Shown piece after piece: positions 38,290 through 47,456 of a stretch of 64,000 bases of DNA. The stretch is from Sphingopyxis lindanitolerans (GTDB lineage Bacteria; Pseudomonadota; Alphaproteobacteria; Sphingomonadales; Sphingomonadaceae), in NCBI RefSeq assembly GCF_002993885.1, contig NZ_CM009578.1, positions 2,207,751-2,271,750 on the forward strand. Reading direction: 5' to 3'. The stretch's first letter is position 1, and every line of letters starts with the position of its first letter. Position numbers and translations under genes: made by a program. The notes under the pieces are model-generated. The model worked only from the letters and a program-made list of their open reading frames with translations. It had not been told where the DNA came from and did no database searches.

Positions 38290-39822
38290 TTGAGCCAGAC
38301 GGACAGCGCGACCGCGCGCAGCCCCGCATCCGCCGAGCCTGCGCTGGCTGACGCCGATACCGCCGCGCTCGCCAAGGGTGGGCGCACCAATTTCCTCGGT
38401 TTCATCATGCGCCTCGTCGCGCGCCTGCCCTTTCTCTATTTCGCGGGCCGCTGGTACGGGCCCGAAGCGGTCGGACGCTTCGCCTTCGCCGTCCTCGTCA
38501 TCGAACTGGTCGCGCAGCTTGCCACGCTCGGCCTCAAGCGCGGCCTCGCCGAACAGCTCAGCGCCGAAGGGGCCGATCATCGCCACGTCGTGTGGGACGG
38601 CATGTTCGTCGCCTTCCTCGCCTCGGCGATCGGTTCGGCGATCCTCCTTCTCCTGCCGCACATCATGTTTCCGGCGGGCGACATCGACAGCACCGACCGC
38701 TGGATGGCGCTGCTCGTCTTTGCGATCGCGGGCACCGACGTCGCGCTCGCCGCCTGTGCCTATCGCTTCGATATCGGCGCGACGGTGCGCGCGCGCGCGG
38801 TCGTCGAACCTTGGGTGATCAGCATCGCCGCCGCCGGTTTCTGGTATGTGTCGCCGCGCGACGGGCTGATGCTCTCCTATGCCGCGGCGATGGTCGGCGC
38901 ATTCCTGACCGCGCTGATCCCGATGATCCGCCACTATGGCGGCCCCGGCGTCTGGCGGCCGCAGCCGTCGCACCTGATCATGGTTGCCCGCCGCAACGCG
39001 CCGCTCGCCGCCGCCGATGCGATCGAATGGGGAACGCGCCGCCTCGACCTGTTCATCCTCGGCCAGTTCACCTCGCCGACGATCTACGGCATTTATTATA
39101 TGGCGCAGCAGGTCGCCTCGCTGCCGCAAAAGCTCAAGACCAGCTTCGAGCCGATTCTCGGCCCGGTGATCACCCGCAATCTCGCCGAAAACCGCCTGGG
39201 CGCGATCGCCGCGCAGGTCAGCCAGGTCGGTTTCTGGATCATCGCCGCGCAGGCGGGGATCGCGCTCGCGCTCGGCATTCCCGGCGAAGCGGTGATGGGC
39301 CTCGTCGGTCCGCAATTCGTCGGCGGCGCCGGCGCCCTCGCCTTCCTGCTCGCGGCCGAGGTCGTCGCGGCGACCGCGGTCGTCAGCGAAGCCGCGCTCG
39401 TCTATGTCGCGCGCCACCGCAACCTGCTCATCAGCCTCGCGACCCTCGCGCTACAGGCGGTGCTCAGCGTCGTGCTGATCCTCATTGCCCGGTCGATGGG
39501 GCTCGACCCCATCACCTATGCGGCGGCGGTCGCGCTGGCGCTGATGCTCGCGCTCGGCTTTGCCTCGGTGGTCAAGGCGCGGCTGCTCGCAAAGGTGCTC
39601 GGCGCGCCGGTGAACAGCCTGCGCTGGGCGCTCGTCTGGGCGACCGGGGGCGCGGCGGTGCTCGGCTGGGGCGCGACGAAGCTTCCCGAATGGGCCGAAC
39701 TGCTGATCGGCGTCCCGGTCATTCTCGGCATCTATGCCTGGCTGATCTGGACGCGCGGCTTCGGCCCCGCCGACCGCGCGCTGTTCCGCAAGCATCCGGA
39801 GGCAGCGGAACCCGCCGCCTGA
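38290..39822 (+). CDS. Oligosaccharide flippase-like (MOP superfamily) membrane protein
   Basis: A 510-residue protein with about 13-14 predicted TM helices, laid out like Wzx/MurJ-type lipid-linked oligosaccharide flippases. The first helices contain FIMRLVARLPFLYFAGRWYG and GRFAFAVLVIELVAQLATLG, and the middle has DLFILGQFTSPTIYGIYYMAQQ, the MOP pattern. The TTG start at 38290 follows GGAAGGGG at a short distance. It probably moves a glycolipid across the inner membrane; the substrate is unknown and no glycosyltransferases are adjacent. Confidence 0.8.
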   Translation: MSQTDSATARSPASAEPALADADTAALAKGGRTNFLGFIMRLVARLPFLYFAGRWYGPEAVGRFAFAVLVIELVAQLATLGLKRGLAEQLSAEGADHRHVVWDGMFVAFLASAIGSAILLLLPHIMFPAGDIDSTDRWMALLVFAIAGTDVALAACAYRFDIGATVRARAVVEPWVISIAAAGFWYVSPRDGLMLSYAAAMVGAFLTALIPMIRHYGGPGVWRPQPSHLIMVARRNAPLAAADAIEWGTRRLDLFILGQFTSPTIYGIYYMAQQVASLPQKLKTSFEPILGPVITRNLAENRLGAIAAQVSQVGFWIIAAQAGIALALGIPGEAVMGLVGPQFVGGAGALAFLLAAEVVAATAVVSEAALVYVARHRNLLISLATLALQAVLSVVLILIARSMGLDPITYAAAVALALMLALGFASVVKARLLAKVLGAPVNSLRWALVWATGGAAVLGWGATKLPEWAELLIGVPVILGIYAWLIWTRGFGPADRALFRKHPEAAEPAA

Positions 39823-39850
39823 ATCGCATCCTCGTTATGCTGGATAATTT

Positions 39851-39938
39851 GCGTGCCCCCGCGAAGGCGAGGGCCCATCACCGGTCGGTGCAAAATGGAA
39901 CCGGCCGGAGATGGATCCCCGCCTTCGTGGGGACGCAC
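39851..39938. repeat. Interspersed palindromic repeat (CCCGCGAAGGCGGG family), copy 3
   Basis: Arms GCGTGCCCCCGCGAAGGCG (39851-39869) and CGCCTTCGTGGGGACGCAC (39920-39938) face each other between two converging genes. A run of five Ts follows at 39941. Confidence 0.75.
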
Positions 39939-39950
39939 AATTTTTGCGCC

Positions 39951-40949
39951 TTACCCGACCCGCGTCGCGACCTTGGACTTGAGGTCGGTCTGGGCGCGCG
40001 GGCCGACCTGCGCGATGATCTCGCGCGCGCAGACCGCCCCCATCGTCAGGCAATCGGCGATGGCCCGGCCCTGCGCCTGCCCGGCGAGGAAGCCCGCCGC
40101 GAACAGGTCGCCCGCGCCGGTGGTGTCGACGACATGATCGATCGGCTCGGCCGGGACCGCGGCGCGCTCGCCGTTCGCCACCGCGACCGCGCCCTTTTCG
40201 CTGCGCGTCACGACGAGCAGCGGCACGTCGGCCGCAACGCTGGCCAGCGCCGTTTCGAAATCCTGCTCTTGCGCGAGTTCGAGCAGTTCCGCCTCGTTCG
40301 CGAAGAGGATGTCGATCTCGCGCGCCGCGATCATGCGGCGGAAATCCTCGCCATGCGCCGCAATGACGAAGGTGTCGGACAGGGTGAAGGCGACGCGGCG
40401 GCCCGCCCCGCGCGCAAGGCCGATCGCTTCGGCCATCGCCGCGCGCGAGGCATCGGCGTTCCACAAATAGCCTTCGAGATAGAGGATGTCGGCATCGGCG
40501 ATCAGCGCGGGGGCAAGCGAATCGCGGCCCAGATTCTGCGACGCGCCGAGGAAGGTGTTCATCGTCCGCTGGCCGTCGGGGGTGACGAAGATCAGGCAGC
40601 GCGCGGTCGGGTCGCTGTCCTTGAGCGGCGGCGTCTCGAAGGCAACCCCCAGCGAGGTCAGATCGTGGGTAAAGACCTGGCCGAGCTGGTCGTCGGCGAC
40701 CTGGCCGATGAAGGCGCAGCGCTGGCCGAGCGCCGCCATCCCGGCGAGCGTATTCGCCGCCGAGCCGCCCGACATTTCGACCGCCGGGCCCATCGCCGTA
40801 TAAAGCCGCGCCGCCTCCTCGGCATCGATCAGCCGCATCGACCCCTTGGCAAGGCCCTCGGCCGCGATCAGCGCATCGTCGGCGCGGGCAATCACGTCGA
40901 CGATCGCATTGCCGATCGCGACGACATCGAAACGGGCGGTGGAGGCCAT
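39951..40949 (-). CDS. Adenosine kinase (PfkB family)
   Basis: A 332-residue carbohydrate-kinase-fold enzyme. It begins FDVVAIGNAIVDVIAR, has the Gly-Gly substrate pair MSGGSAANTLAGMAALG (about 59-75) and the PfkB signature 2 DTTGAGDLFAAGFLAG (about 275-290) with the catalytic base D in GAGD. The sequence style fits alphaproteobacterial adenosine kinases, which salvage adenosine to AMP. Other nucleoside or sugar substrates are possible. No operon partner. Confidence 0.85.
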   Translation of the reverse strand: MASTARFDVVAIGNAIVDVIARADDALIAAEGLAKGSMRLIDAEEAARLYTAMGPAVEMSGGSAANTLAGMAALGQRCAFIGQVADDQLGQVFTHDLTSLGVAFETPPLKDSDPTARCLIFVTPDGQRTMNTFLGASQNLGRDSLAPALIADADILYLEGYLWNADASRAAMAEAIGLARGAGRRVAFTLSDTFVIAAHGEDFRRMIAAREIDILFANEAELLELAQEQDFETALASVAADVPLLVVTRSEKGAVAVANGERAAVPAEPIDHVVDTTGAGDLFAAGFLAGQAQGRAIADCLTMGAVCAREIIAQVGPRAQTDLKSKVATRVG

Positions 40950-41059
40950 GAAAATTCCTGTTCTGGATGGGAAAAGCTGCGCGCGCCTTTACGGGCGGCG
41001 GCGCGCCAAGGCAAGCGCGACGCTTGACGCGCGGCCCATCGGCGCGCCATCCCTACCCT

Positions 41060-41737
41060 ATGGCCCGCGCCGTCCACGCCCTGCTGCTCGCGCTGAAGGA
41101 TCTGCCGCATCCGCGCGTGCTGCGGGTGTTGGCGGCGAGCCTCGCGCTGACCCTGCTCGTCTTCGCCGTCGCGGGCGCGGCGCTTTTCCTCGCCGCGCGC
41201 TGGGCGCTCGAGCATTGGGAATGGCTGGACGGCGTCGAACTCGACATGGCTGGCGTGCTGGTCGCCCTGCTGCTGATCGCGGTAAGCTGGCTGCTGTTCC
41301 GCGCGGTCGCGATCCTCGTCGTCGGGCTGTTCGCCGACGGCATCGTCGCCGATATCGAGGGGCGGCACTATCCGGCCGCGGCGGCGCGCGCGGTGCCGGT
41401 CCGTTTCGCCAAAAGCCTGCGCCTCGGCCTTGCTTCGGTCGCACGGCTGATCGCGGTGAACCTGGTCGCGCTGCCGCTCTATATCCTGCTGCTGTTCACC
41501 GCGGTCGGCGCGCCTTTGCTTGCCTTCGCCCTCAACGCCGCGCTGCTCGGCCGCGACCTCGAGGCGATGGTGCGCGCGCGCCATCCCGACCGGCCGCCGC
41601 TCGGCCGCGGCGCGCGCTGGTCGCTCGGCGCACTGTCCGCCGCAAGCTTTCTGGTGCCCGTCGCCAATCTGTTGGCCCCGATCATCGGCGCGGCTATGGC
41701 CGTCCACCTGTTGCATCTCAGGGATGGGGAAACATGA
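41060..41737 (+). CDS. EI24/CysZ-like membrane protein
   Basis: A 225-residue polytopic protein with four to five hydrophobic segments (about 20-48, 62-98, 130-165 and 190-218). The segment MARAVHALLLALKDLPHPRVLR at the start and the helical layout match the EI24/CysZ superfamily of sulfate or small-solute channels. The function is not established by sequence alone. It overlaps the downstream lipoprotein gene by four bases (ATGA). Confidence 0.75.
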   Translation: MARAVHALLLALKDLPHPRVLRVLAASLALTLLVFAVAGAALFLAARWALEHWEWLDGVELDMAGVLVALLLIAVSWLLFRAVAILVVGLFADGIVADIEGRHYPAAAARAVPVRFAKSLRLGLASVARLIAVNLVALPLYILLLFTAVGAPLLAFALNAALLGRDLEAMVRARHPDRPPLGRGARWSLGALSAASFLVPVANLLAPIIGAAMAVHLLHLRDGET

Positions 41738-42111
41738 CGAGATATTTGAGGCCGCTCGCCATCGCGGCGCTCGCCGCCACGCTTGGCGGCTGCGCGGGGG
41801 CCGCGGTGCCGCGCCCCACCGCACCCGCGGCGCGGCCCGTCCCGCCACCGACCCCGCCGCGCATCACCCAGAACAACAGCCTGGTCGGCCATGCGGCGAA
41901 CGCCGCGCTGTCGCTGTTCGGCAAGCCGCGGCTCGACGTCAGCGAAGGCATGGGCCGCAAACTGCAATTCGCAGGGTCGCCCTGCATTCTCGATATCTAT
42001 TATTACGCGCCGAAACAGGGCGCCGAGCCGATCGCGACCTATGTCGATGCGCGCACCCCCGACGGGCGCGACGCCAATGTCGATAGCTGCATCACGGCGT
42101 TGCGGCGGTAA
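41734..42111 (+). CDS. Small lipoprotein of unknown function
   Basis: A 125-residue protein. The signal peptide MTRYLRPLAIAALAATLGGC has an LGGC lipobox with C20, so it is lipid-anchored, probably in the outer membrane. A Pro-rich spacer (about 27-45) precedes a small domain with FGKPRLDVSEGMGRKLQF and CILDIYYYAP, where two cysteines (in SPCIL and DSCIT) could form a disulfide. Coupled to the membrane protein upstream. Confidence 0.75.
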   Translation: MTRYLRPLAIAALAATLGGCAGAAVPRPTAPAARPVPPPTPPRITQNNSLVGHAANAALSLFGKPRLDVSEGMGRKLQFAGSPCILDIYYYAPKQGAEPIATYVDARTPDGRDANVDSCITALRR

Positions 42112-42116
42112 AAGCC

Positions 42117-42150
42117 CGTCATTGCGAGGCGCGAAGCAACGAGGCATCAT
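42117..42150. repeat. Half of a GTCATTGCGAGGCGCGAAGC-type repeat
   Basis: GTCATTGCGAGGCGCGAAGC and a following ACGAGGCA form one arm of a dispersed repeat common in bacterial genomes. It sits between two convergent genes. Confidence 0.45.
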
Positions 42151-43211
42151 GACGTCAATTCATCGAGTGCCCATGCCGCCGCGTCGGCCACCATCGGCGA
42201 TTCGTCGCCCAGCAGTTCCTCGAGTCGCGCCCGGAACCGGGGATCGCCGCTGTTTCCCGCCGCAACCGCCGCGTTGCGGACCATGCGGTTCCGCCCGATG
42301 CGCTTGATCGGCGACCCCGCGAACACCTGGCGAAACCCCGCATCGTCGAGCGCGAGCAGGTCGGCGAGCGACGGCGCGGCCAGCTCGGCGCGCGGCAGGA
42401 AGGCGCGGTGGCGCGCCGCGGTATCGGCGAATTTGTTCCACGGGCAGACCGCCAGGCAATCGTCGCAGCCATAGATGCGATTGCCCATCGCGCGGCGCAG
42501 CTCGACCGGGATCGGCCCGTCATGTTCGATGGTGAGATAGGAGATGCAGCGCCGCGCATCGACGCGATAGGGTGCGGGAAAGGCCTGCGTCGGGCACGCA
42601 TCCTGGCACGCGGTGCAACTCCCGCAGCGGTCGCGCGCGGCGGCCGACGGCACGAGATCGAGCGTCGTATAGATCGCGCCGAGGAACAGCCAGCTGCCAT
42701 GCTCGCGGCTGACCATATTGCTGTGCTTGCCCTGCCAGCCGAGCCCGGCGGCGGCGGCGAGCGGCTTTTCCATCACCGGCGCGGTGTCGACGAACACCTT
42801 GACCTCGGCGCCCGGCGCCTCGGCGACCAGCCAGCGCGCGACCGCCTTCAGCGCGCGTTTGACGACGTCATGATAGTCGGCGCCCTGCGCATAGACCGAA
42901 ATGCGGCCGCGGTCCGGCACCTCGGCAAGCGCGAGCGGATCCTGTTCGGGGGCATAGCTCATCCCCAGCGCGATCACCGAGCGGACCTCGGGCCACAGCC
43001 CTTGCGGCGAACCGCGCTGCCCGGCGCGGCTTTCCATCCAGATCATGTCGCCGTGACAGCCCTCGGCCAGCCACCGGGTCAGCCGCGCCGCGGTTTCGGG
43101 CGCGGCGTCGGCGCGCGCAATCCCGAACGCCGCGAAGCCATGGTCGCGGGCGACGGCTTCGAGTCGCGGTTCGATTCCGTCGTGGACGGGGGGCAAGGCT
43201 TCGGCAACCAT
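42147..43211 (-). CDS. queG: tRNA epoxyqueuosine(34) reductase
   Basis: A 354-residue cobalamin and iron-sulfur enzyme for the last step of queuosine synthesis. The catalytic Asp is in [10 protein letters not shown] (about D142). Two 4Fe-4S clusters are built from C196-x2-C199-x2-C202-x3-C206 and from C222, C249, C252 and C256 ([15 protein letters not shown]). A HEAT-like C-terminus (about 300-354) should bind tRNA. The ATG at 43211 is chosen as it keeps the conserved start; ATG 43229 is possible. Divergent from the ABC exporter. Confidence 0.92.
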   Translation of the reverse strand: MVAEALPPVHDGIEPRLEAVARDHGFAAFGIARADAAPETAARLTRWLAEGCHGDMIWMESRAGQRGSPQGLWPEVRSVIALGMSYAPEQDPLALAEVPDRGRISVYAQGADYHDVVKRALKAVARWLVAEAPGAEVKVFVDTAPVMEKPLAAAAGLGWQGKHSNMVSREHGSWLFLGAIYTTLDLVPSAAARDRCGSCTACQDACPTQAFPAPYRVDARRCISYLTIEHDGPIPVELRRAMGNRIYGCDDCLAVCPWNKFADTAARHRAFLPRAELAAPSLADLLALDDAGFRQVFAGSPIKRIGRNRMVRNAAVAAGNSGDPRFRARLEELLGDESPMVADAAAWALDELTS

Positions 43212-43279
43212 TGCCGCTCTATACGGCATCGATATCTTCGTGCCATAGTCCGGCAACGCTTAATCTCAGGGACCAGCAT

Positions 43280-44230
43280 TTGACCGATTATAGTGTCGAG
43301 GCGACCGGCCTCACCAAATATTTCGACAGCTTCAAGGCGGTCGATCAGGTGTCGCTGACAGTTCCCGCGGGGTGCATCTATGGCGTGCTCGGCCCCAATG
43401 GCGCCGGCAAGACGACAAGCCTGCGCATGATGCTGGGCATCATCGATCCCGACGAGGGGACGAGCCGGCTGCTCGGCGGGCACAAGCCGCGGACGGTGCG
43501 CCACCGCATCGGCTATCTTCCCGAGGAGCGCGGCCTCTATCCCGGCATGAAGGCGCGCGAGGCGATCGCCTTCATGGGCGCGCTGCGCGGGCTCGACTGG
43601 TCCGAGGGGCGCCGCCGCGCCGCGATCTTCATGACCGAGCTTGGCCTCGAACGCGTGATCGACGAGAAAATCCGCAAGATGTCGAAGGGCATGGCGCAGA
43701 TGGTCCAGTTGATCGGGTCGATCGTCCATACGCCCGACCTGATTGTCCTCGACGAGCCTTTTTCGGGGCTCGACCCGGTCAATCAGGAGCGGCTCGAAAC
43801 GATCGTCCGGCGCGAGCAGGGTCGCGGCGCGACGATCCTTTTTTCGACCCATGTCATGGCGCACGCCGAGCGACTCTGCGACCGGCTGGCGATCATCGCG
43901 GGCAGCGCCCGCCGCTTTGAAGGGACGGTCGACGAAGCGCGCGCGCTGCTGCCGATGCAGGTGCGCTACACGCCGCGCGACGGCAGCGACGCCGTCGCCG
44001 CGCTGCTCCCCGCCGCCGCGACGCGCAAGGGCGAGGCCTGGCATTTCGCGATCGAGGAAAGCGACGTCGAGCCGCTGCTCGCGCGCATCACCGCGAGCGG
44101 TCATGGCGTCGCGGGCCTGTCGATCGCGCGCCCCGCGCTGCACGACGCCTTCGTCCATATCGTGCGCCAGGTCGATGCCGAATTCGACGACGCCCCCGAA
44201 GCGGACGCGATCGAGGAGGCCGCGGCATGA
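43280..44230 (+). CDS. ABC exporter ATP-binding protein
   Basis: A 316-residue ATPase. Walker A is GPNGAGKTTS, the signature is the variant MSKGMAQMVQ, Walker B is LIVLDEPFSGLDP and the H loop is STHVMAHAE. A C-terminal extension (about 230-316) is the DUF4162-type domain of NatA-like transporters. TTG start with AGGGA eight bases upstream; it restores the expected N-terminus YSVEATGLTKYF. The stop overlaps the permease gene by four bases. Export of a small molecule or ion is likely; substrate unknown. Confidence 0.88.
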   Translation: MTDYSVEATGLTKYFDSFKAVDQVSLTVPAGCIYGVLGPNGAGKTTSLRMMLGIIDPDEGTSRLLGGHKPRTVRHRIGYLPEERGLYPGMKAREAIAFMGALRGLDWSEGRRRAAIFMTELGLERVIDEKIRKMSKGMAQMVQLIGSIVHTPDLIVLDEPFSGLDPVNQERLETIVRREQGRGATILFSTHVMAHAERLCDRLAIIAGSARRFEGTVDEARALLPMQVRYTPRDGSDAVAALLPAAATRKGEAWHFAIEESDVEPLLARITASGHGVAGLSIARPALHDAFVHIVRQVDAEFDDAPEADAIEEAAA

Positions 44231-45459
44231 CTCCCTTCCTCAAGAATCTGCTCGTCATCGCGCGCCGCGACTTTCTGGCGATCGTCGCGACGCCGACTTT
44301 CCTGCTGTTCCTGCTCGCGCCTTTGTTCATGGTCGGCATGGGGCTGGCCGGGGGCATGGGCGCGTCGCAGCTCGCCGACAGCGCGCGCGGCGCCGGCCGC
44401 ATCGTCGCGATCGCCGATGCCGCCGATGTCGAAGCGCTGCGTGCCGCCGACACGCGCCTGCGCGCCGCGATGCCGCGCGAACCCGCGACGCTCGAAGTCC
44501 GCGTCGCGAGCGCGGCCCTCGATCCGGTCGCGGTCGCGCGCGAAAAGGGCAGCGACACCTATGCGGTGATGAGCGGGCCGCTGGCGACCCCGCGCATCGT
44601 CGAGCGCGAGGCAGGGAGCAGCTCCGGCCGCTATCTCGCGCTGCTCGCGGGCGCGGTGGTGCAGAACCGCGTCGCCGGGGCGCCGCCGCCGATCGCGCCG
44701 CATTTCGAGGCGATCACGCGCGGCGGGACGAGCATCGCCGCACAGCAGTCGCTGGGGTTCGGCGCGGTGTTCATCATTTTCCTCGTGACCCTGCTGCTCG
44801 CCGGCCAGACGGTCAGCTCGCTCGCCGAGGAAAAGGGCAACAAGGTGATCGAGATTCTCGCCGCCGCGGTGCCGCTCGAAAGCGTGTTCCTCGGCAAGCT
44901 GCTCGGCATGCTCGGGGTCGCGATATTGTTCATCGCCTTCTGGATTCTCGTCGCGATCGCCGGCGGCTTCGTCGCGGCGACGCAATTGGACCCGGCGACG
45001 ATCGCCGCCGCGGGCAAGCCCGCCGCCGCGCTCGCGGTCGCCCCGGCGAGCGGCTGGCCCTTTTTCATCGGCGTCGGCTTCGCCTATTTCGTCATGGCCT
45101 TCCTGCTGCTCGGCGCGGTGTTCCTCGGCGTCGGGGCGCAGGCGGGGACGGTGCGCGAAATTCAGATGCTCAGCCTGCCGATCACCATCTTCCAGGTCGG
45201 CATGTTCAGCCTGTCGGCCGCCGCCGCGAGCGCGCCGACCTCCAGCCTCGCGACATTCGCGCAGATATTCCCCTTCTCCTCGCCCTTCGCGATGGCGGCG
45301 CGCGCCGCAACCGACGAAGGGCATGGCGTTCACCTGCTCGCGCTCGGCTGGCAGGCGATCTGGGTCGCGCTGGTCGTCTATCTGTCGGTCAAGATGTTCC
45401 GCGCCGGGGTGCTCAGCAGCGGCGGCGGGCTCAAATTCTGGAGGCGAAAGCGGTCATAG
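44227..45459 (+). CDS. ABC exporter permease (NatB/ABC-2 family)
   Basis: A 410-residue inner-membrane protein. A first TM helix (about 22-45) is followed by a large periplasmic domain (about 46-165), then five or six TM helices in the C-terminal half. The motif SLAEEKGNKVIEILAAAVPLESVFLGKLLG is characteristic of the ABC-2/NatB permeases. Works with the ATPase just upstream. Confidence 0.88.
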   Translation: MTPFLKNLLVIARRDFLAIVATPTFLLFLLAPLFMVGMGLAGGMGASQLADSARGAGRIVAIADAADVEALRAADTRLRAAMPREPATLEVRVASAALDPVAVAREKGSDTYAVMSGPLATPRIVEREAGSSSGRYLALLAGAVVQNRVAGAPPPIAPHFEAITRGGTSIAAQQSLGFGAVFIIFLVTLLLAGQTVSSLAEEKGNKVIEILAAAVPLESVFLGKLLGMLGVAILFIAFWILVAIAGGFVAATQLDPATIAAAGKPAAALAVAPASGWPFFIGVGFAYFVMAFLLLGAVFLGVGAQAGTVREIQMLSLPITIFQVGMFSLSAAAASAPTSSLATFAQIFPFSSPFAMAARAATDEGHGVHLLALGWQAIWVALVVYLSVKMFRAGVLSSGGGLKFWRRKRS

Positions 45460-45460
45460 C

Positions 45461-45550
45461 CGTCGCCCCCGCGGAGGCGGAGGCCGCTGTCGGCCTGATC
45501 CTTCAGCACAGCGTAAAACGCCAGCGACTCCCGCCTCCGCGGGGGCGACG
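45461..45550. repeat. Interspersed palindromic repeat (CCCGCGAAGGCGGG family), copy 4
   Basis: Arms CGTCGCCCCCGCGGAGGCGG (45461-45480) and CCGCCTCCGCGGGGGCGACG (45531-45550) are perfect inverted complements over 20 bases. A TTGACA at 45570 beyond it may belong to the P450 promoter. Confidence 0.8.
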
Positions 45551-45642
45551 CCATACTGGGCACCTCGCATTGACAAAGCTGTAAATAGTGGCATTCTGCA
45601 ACGGAATCGGCCGCACGCGACGGCCACGCAGAGGAGTGCTCC

Positions 45643-46899
45643 ATGGCCACCCAGATCCGCGTCGAAGCCGACGCCGCCAATCCCCTCGACGTCAGCCGCG
45701 CCGAACTATGGCGCGAGGATCGCTGGCAGGAACCGATGCGCCGGCTGCGCGCCGAATCGCCGATCCATTATTGCGAGGATTCGAAATTCGGCCCCTATTG
45801 GTCGGTGACGACCTATAAGCCGATCCAGCATATCGAGGCTTTGCCCAAGATTTTTTCGTCGAGCTGGGAATATGGCGGCATCACCGTCGCCGGCGACGGG
45901 GTCGATCATCTGCAGGAAGGCGATGTGCCGATGCCGATGTTCATCGCGATGGACCCGCCGCAGCATACCGCGCAGCGCCGCACCGTCGCCCCCGCCTTCG
46001 GCCCGTCGGAAACCGACCGGATGCGCGCCGACACGCAGGCACGCACCGCGGCGCTGATCGACACGCTGCCGGTCGGCACGCCGTTCGACTGGGTCGAGAA
46101 GGTATCGATCGAGCTGACCACCGACATGCTCGCGATCCTGTTCGATTTTCCGTGGGAGGATCGCCACAATCTGACCCGCTGGTCCGACGCGCTCGGCGAT
46201 ATCGAAAGCTTCAGCACCGTCGAGGAACGCCATGCGCGCCTTGCCACCGCGTTCGAGATGGGCGCCGCCTTCAAGCAATTGTGGGACCGCAAGGCGCAGA
46301 ACCCCGGCCCGCACGACCTGATCTCGATCATGCTCCAGTCCGACGCGATGAAGCATATGAGCGAGAATGAGTTCATGGGGAATCTCATCCTGCTCATCGT
46401 CGGCGGCAACGACACGACGCGCAATTCGATGTCGGCCTATGCCTATGGCCTGCACAGCTTCCCCGAGGAGCGCGCGAAGCTCGAGGCGAATCACGATCCC
46501 GACCTCGCGGTCAACGCGATGCACGAGATTCTGCGCTGGCAGACCCCGCTCGCGCATATGCGGCGCACCGCGACCGAGGACACCGAATTGTTCGGGCACC
46601 AGATCAAAAAACGTGACAAGATCGCGCTATGGTATGCGTCGGCGAACCGCGACGAAAGCGTCTTTCCCGATGGCGACCGGATCATCGTCGACCGCGAAAA
46701 CGCCCGCCGCCACCTTGCCTTCGGTTACGGCATCCACCGCTGCGTCGGCGCGCGCGTCGCCGAATTGCAGCTCACGACGCTGATCTCCGAAATGCAGAAG
46801 CGCCGCCTGCGCGTCAACGTGCTGGCCGAGCCCGAGCGCGTCAACGCCAGCTTCGTCCACGGCTATCGCCACATGCAGGTCGAGCTCGAGCGTTATTGA
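45643..46899 (+). CDS. Cytochrome P450, CYP153-like
   Basis: A 418-residue soluble P450. The heme-binding loop is FGYGIHRCVGARVAE with C367. The I-helix has GGNDTTRN (about 254-261), the E-x-x-R pair is E295-ILR298, and MPMFIAMDPPQHTAQRRT and LAHMRRTA are present. GGNDTTRN and these segments recall CYP153 alkane/fatty-acid omega-hydroxylases; that subgroup is my judgement by eye. A ferredoxin and reductase would be needed but none is in the window. The ATG follows AGGAG. Confidence 0.85.
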   Translation: MATQIRVEADAANPLDVSRAELWREDRWQEPMRRLRAESPIHYCEDSKFGPYWSVTTYKPIQHIEALPKIFSSSWEYGGITVAGDGVDHLQEGDVPMPMFIAMDPPQHTAQRRTVAPAFGPSETDRMRADTQARTAALIDTLPVGTPFDWVEKVSIELTTDMLAILFDFPWEDRHNLTRWSDALGDIESFSTVEERHARLATAFEMGAAFKQLWDRKAQNPGPHDLISIMLQSDAMKHMSENEFMGNLILLIVGGNDTTRNSMSAYAYGLHSFPEERAKLEANHDPDLAVNAMHEILRWQTPLAHMRRTATEDTELFGHQIKKRDKIALWYASANRDESVFPDGDRIIVDRENARRHLAFGYGIHRCVGARVAELQLTTLISEMQKRRLRVNVLAEPERVNASFVHGYRHMQVELERY

Positions 46900-46942
46900 C
46901 ATCGGGCCGCAACCGGGCGCAGATTCGCTGCGTACAGGGGGC

Positions 46943-47446
46943 ATGAGGACGCCCGACATGATCGAACGCCGCTATATATTGTCCGGACTCGCGCTCGGCG
47001 GCGCGCTGATCGCCGCGCCGATGCTGTTCGCCAAGCCCGGCAAGCGGCCGCTCGCAGAGCCCGGCTGGCGATTGTCCGACGCCGAATGGCAGAAGCGGCT
47101 GACCCCGATGCAATATAAGGTGCTGCGCCAGGCGGCGACCGAGCGCGCCTTTACCAACCCGCTGAACGACGAGCATCGCGCCGGGATCTTCGCCTGCGCG
47201 GGCTGCGCGCTGCCGCTCTATTCGAGCCGGACCAAGTTCGAGAGCGGCACCGGCTGGCCGAGTTTCTGGGCGCCGCTGAAGGGCGCGGTCGCAACCTCGA
47301 CCGATCATGCGATCGGCGTCGCCCGCACCGAAGTGCATTGCCGCCGCTGCGGCGGGCACCTCGGCCATGTCTTCGACGACGGGCCGAAACCGACCGGCAA
47401 GCGCTATTGCATGAACGGCGCGGCGCTGCGTTTCACCCCCGCCTGA
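46943..47446 (+). CDS. msrB: Exported peptide-methionine (R)-S-oxide reductase
   Basis: A 167-residue MsrB. The zinc site uses C85, C88, C133 and C136, and the catalytic cysteine is C156 in RYCMNGAALRF (most relatives have RYCxNS). Segments TGWPSFW and GGHLGHVFDDGP are canonical. An N-terminal ERRYILSGLALGGALIAAP stretch is a Tat-like signal with twin arginine, so this copy is likely exported or membrane anchored and repairs oxidised envelope proteins. Start at 46943, or 46958 if the second ATG is used. Confidence 0.88.
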   Translation: MRTPDMIERRYILSGLALGGALIAAPMLFAKPGKRPLAEPGWRLSDAEWQKRLTPMQYKVLRQAATERAFTNPLNDEHRAGIFACAGCALPLYSSRTKFESGTGWPSFWAPLKGAVATSTDHAIGVARTEVHCRRCGGHLGHVFDDGPKPTGKRYCMNGAALRFTPA

Positions 47447-47456
47447 CCGAAACGCC

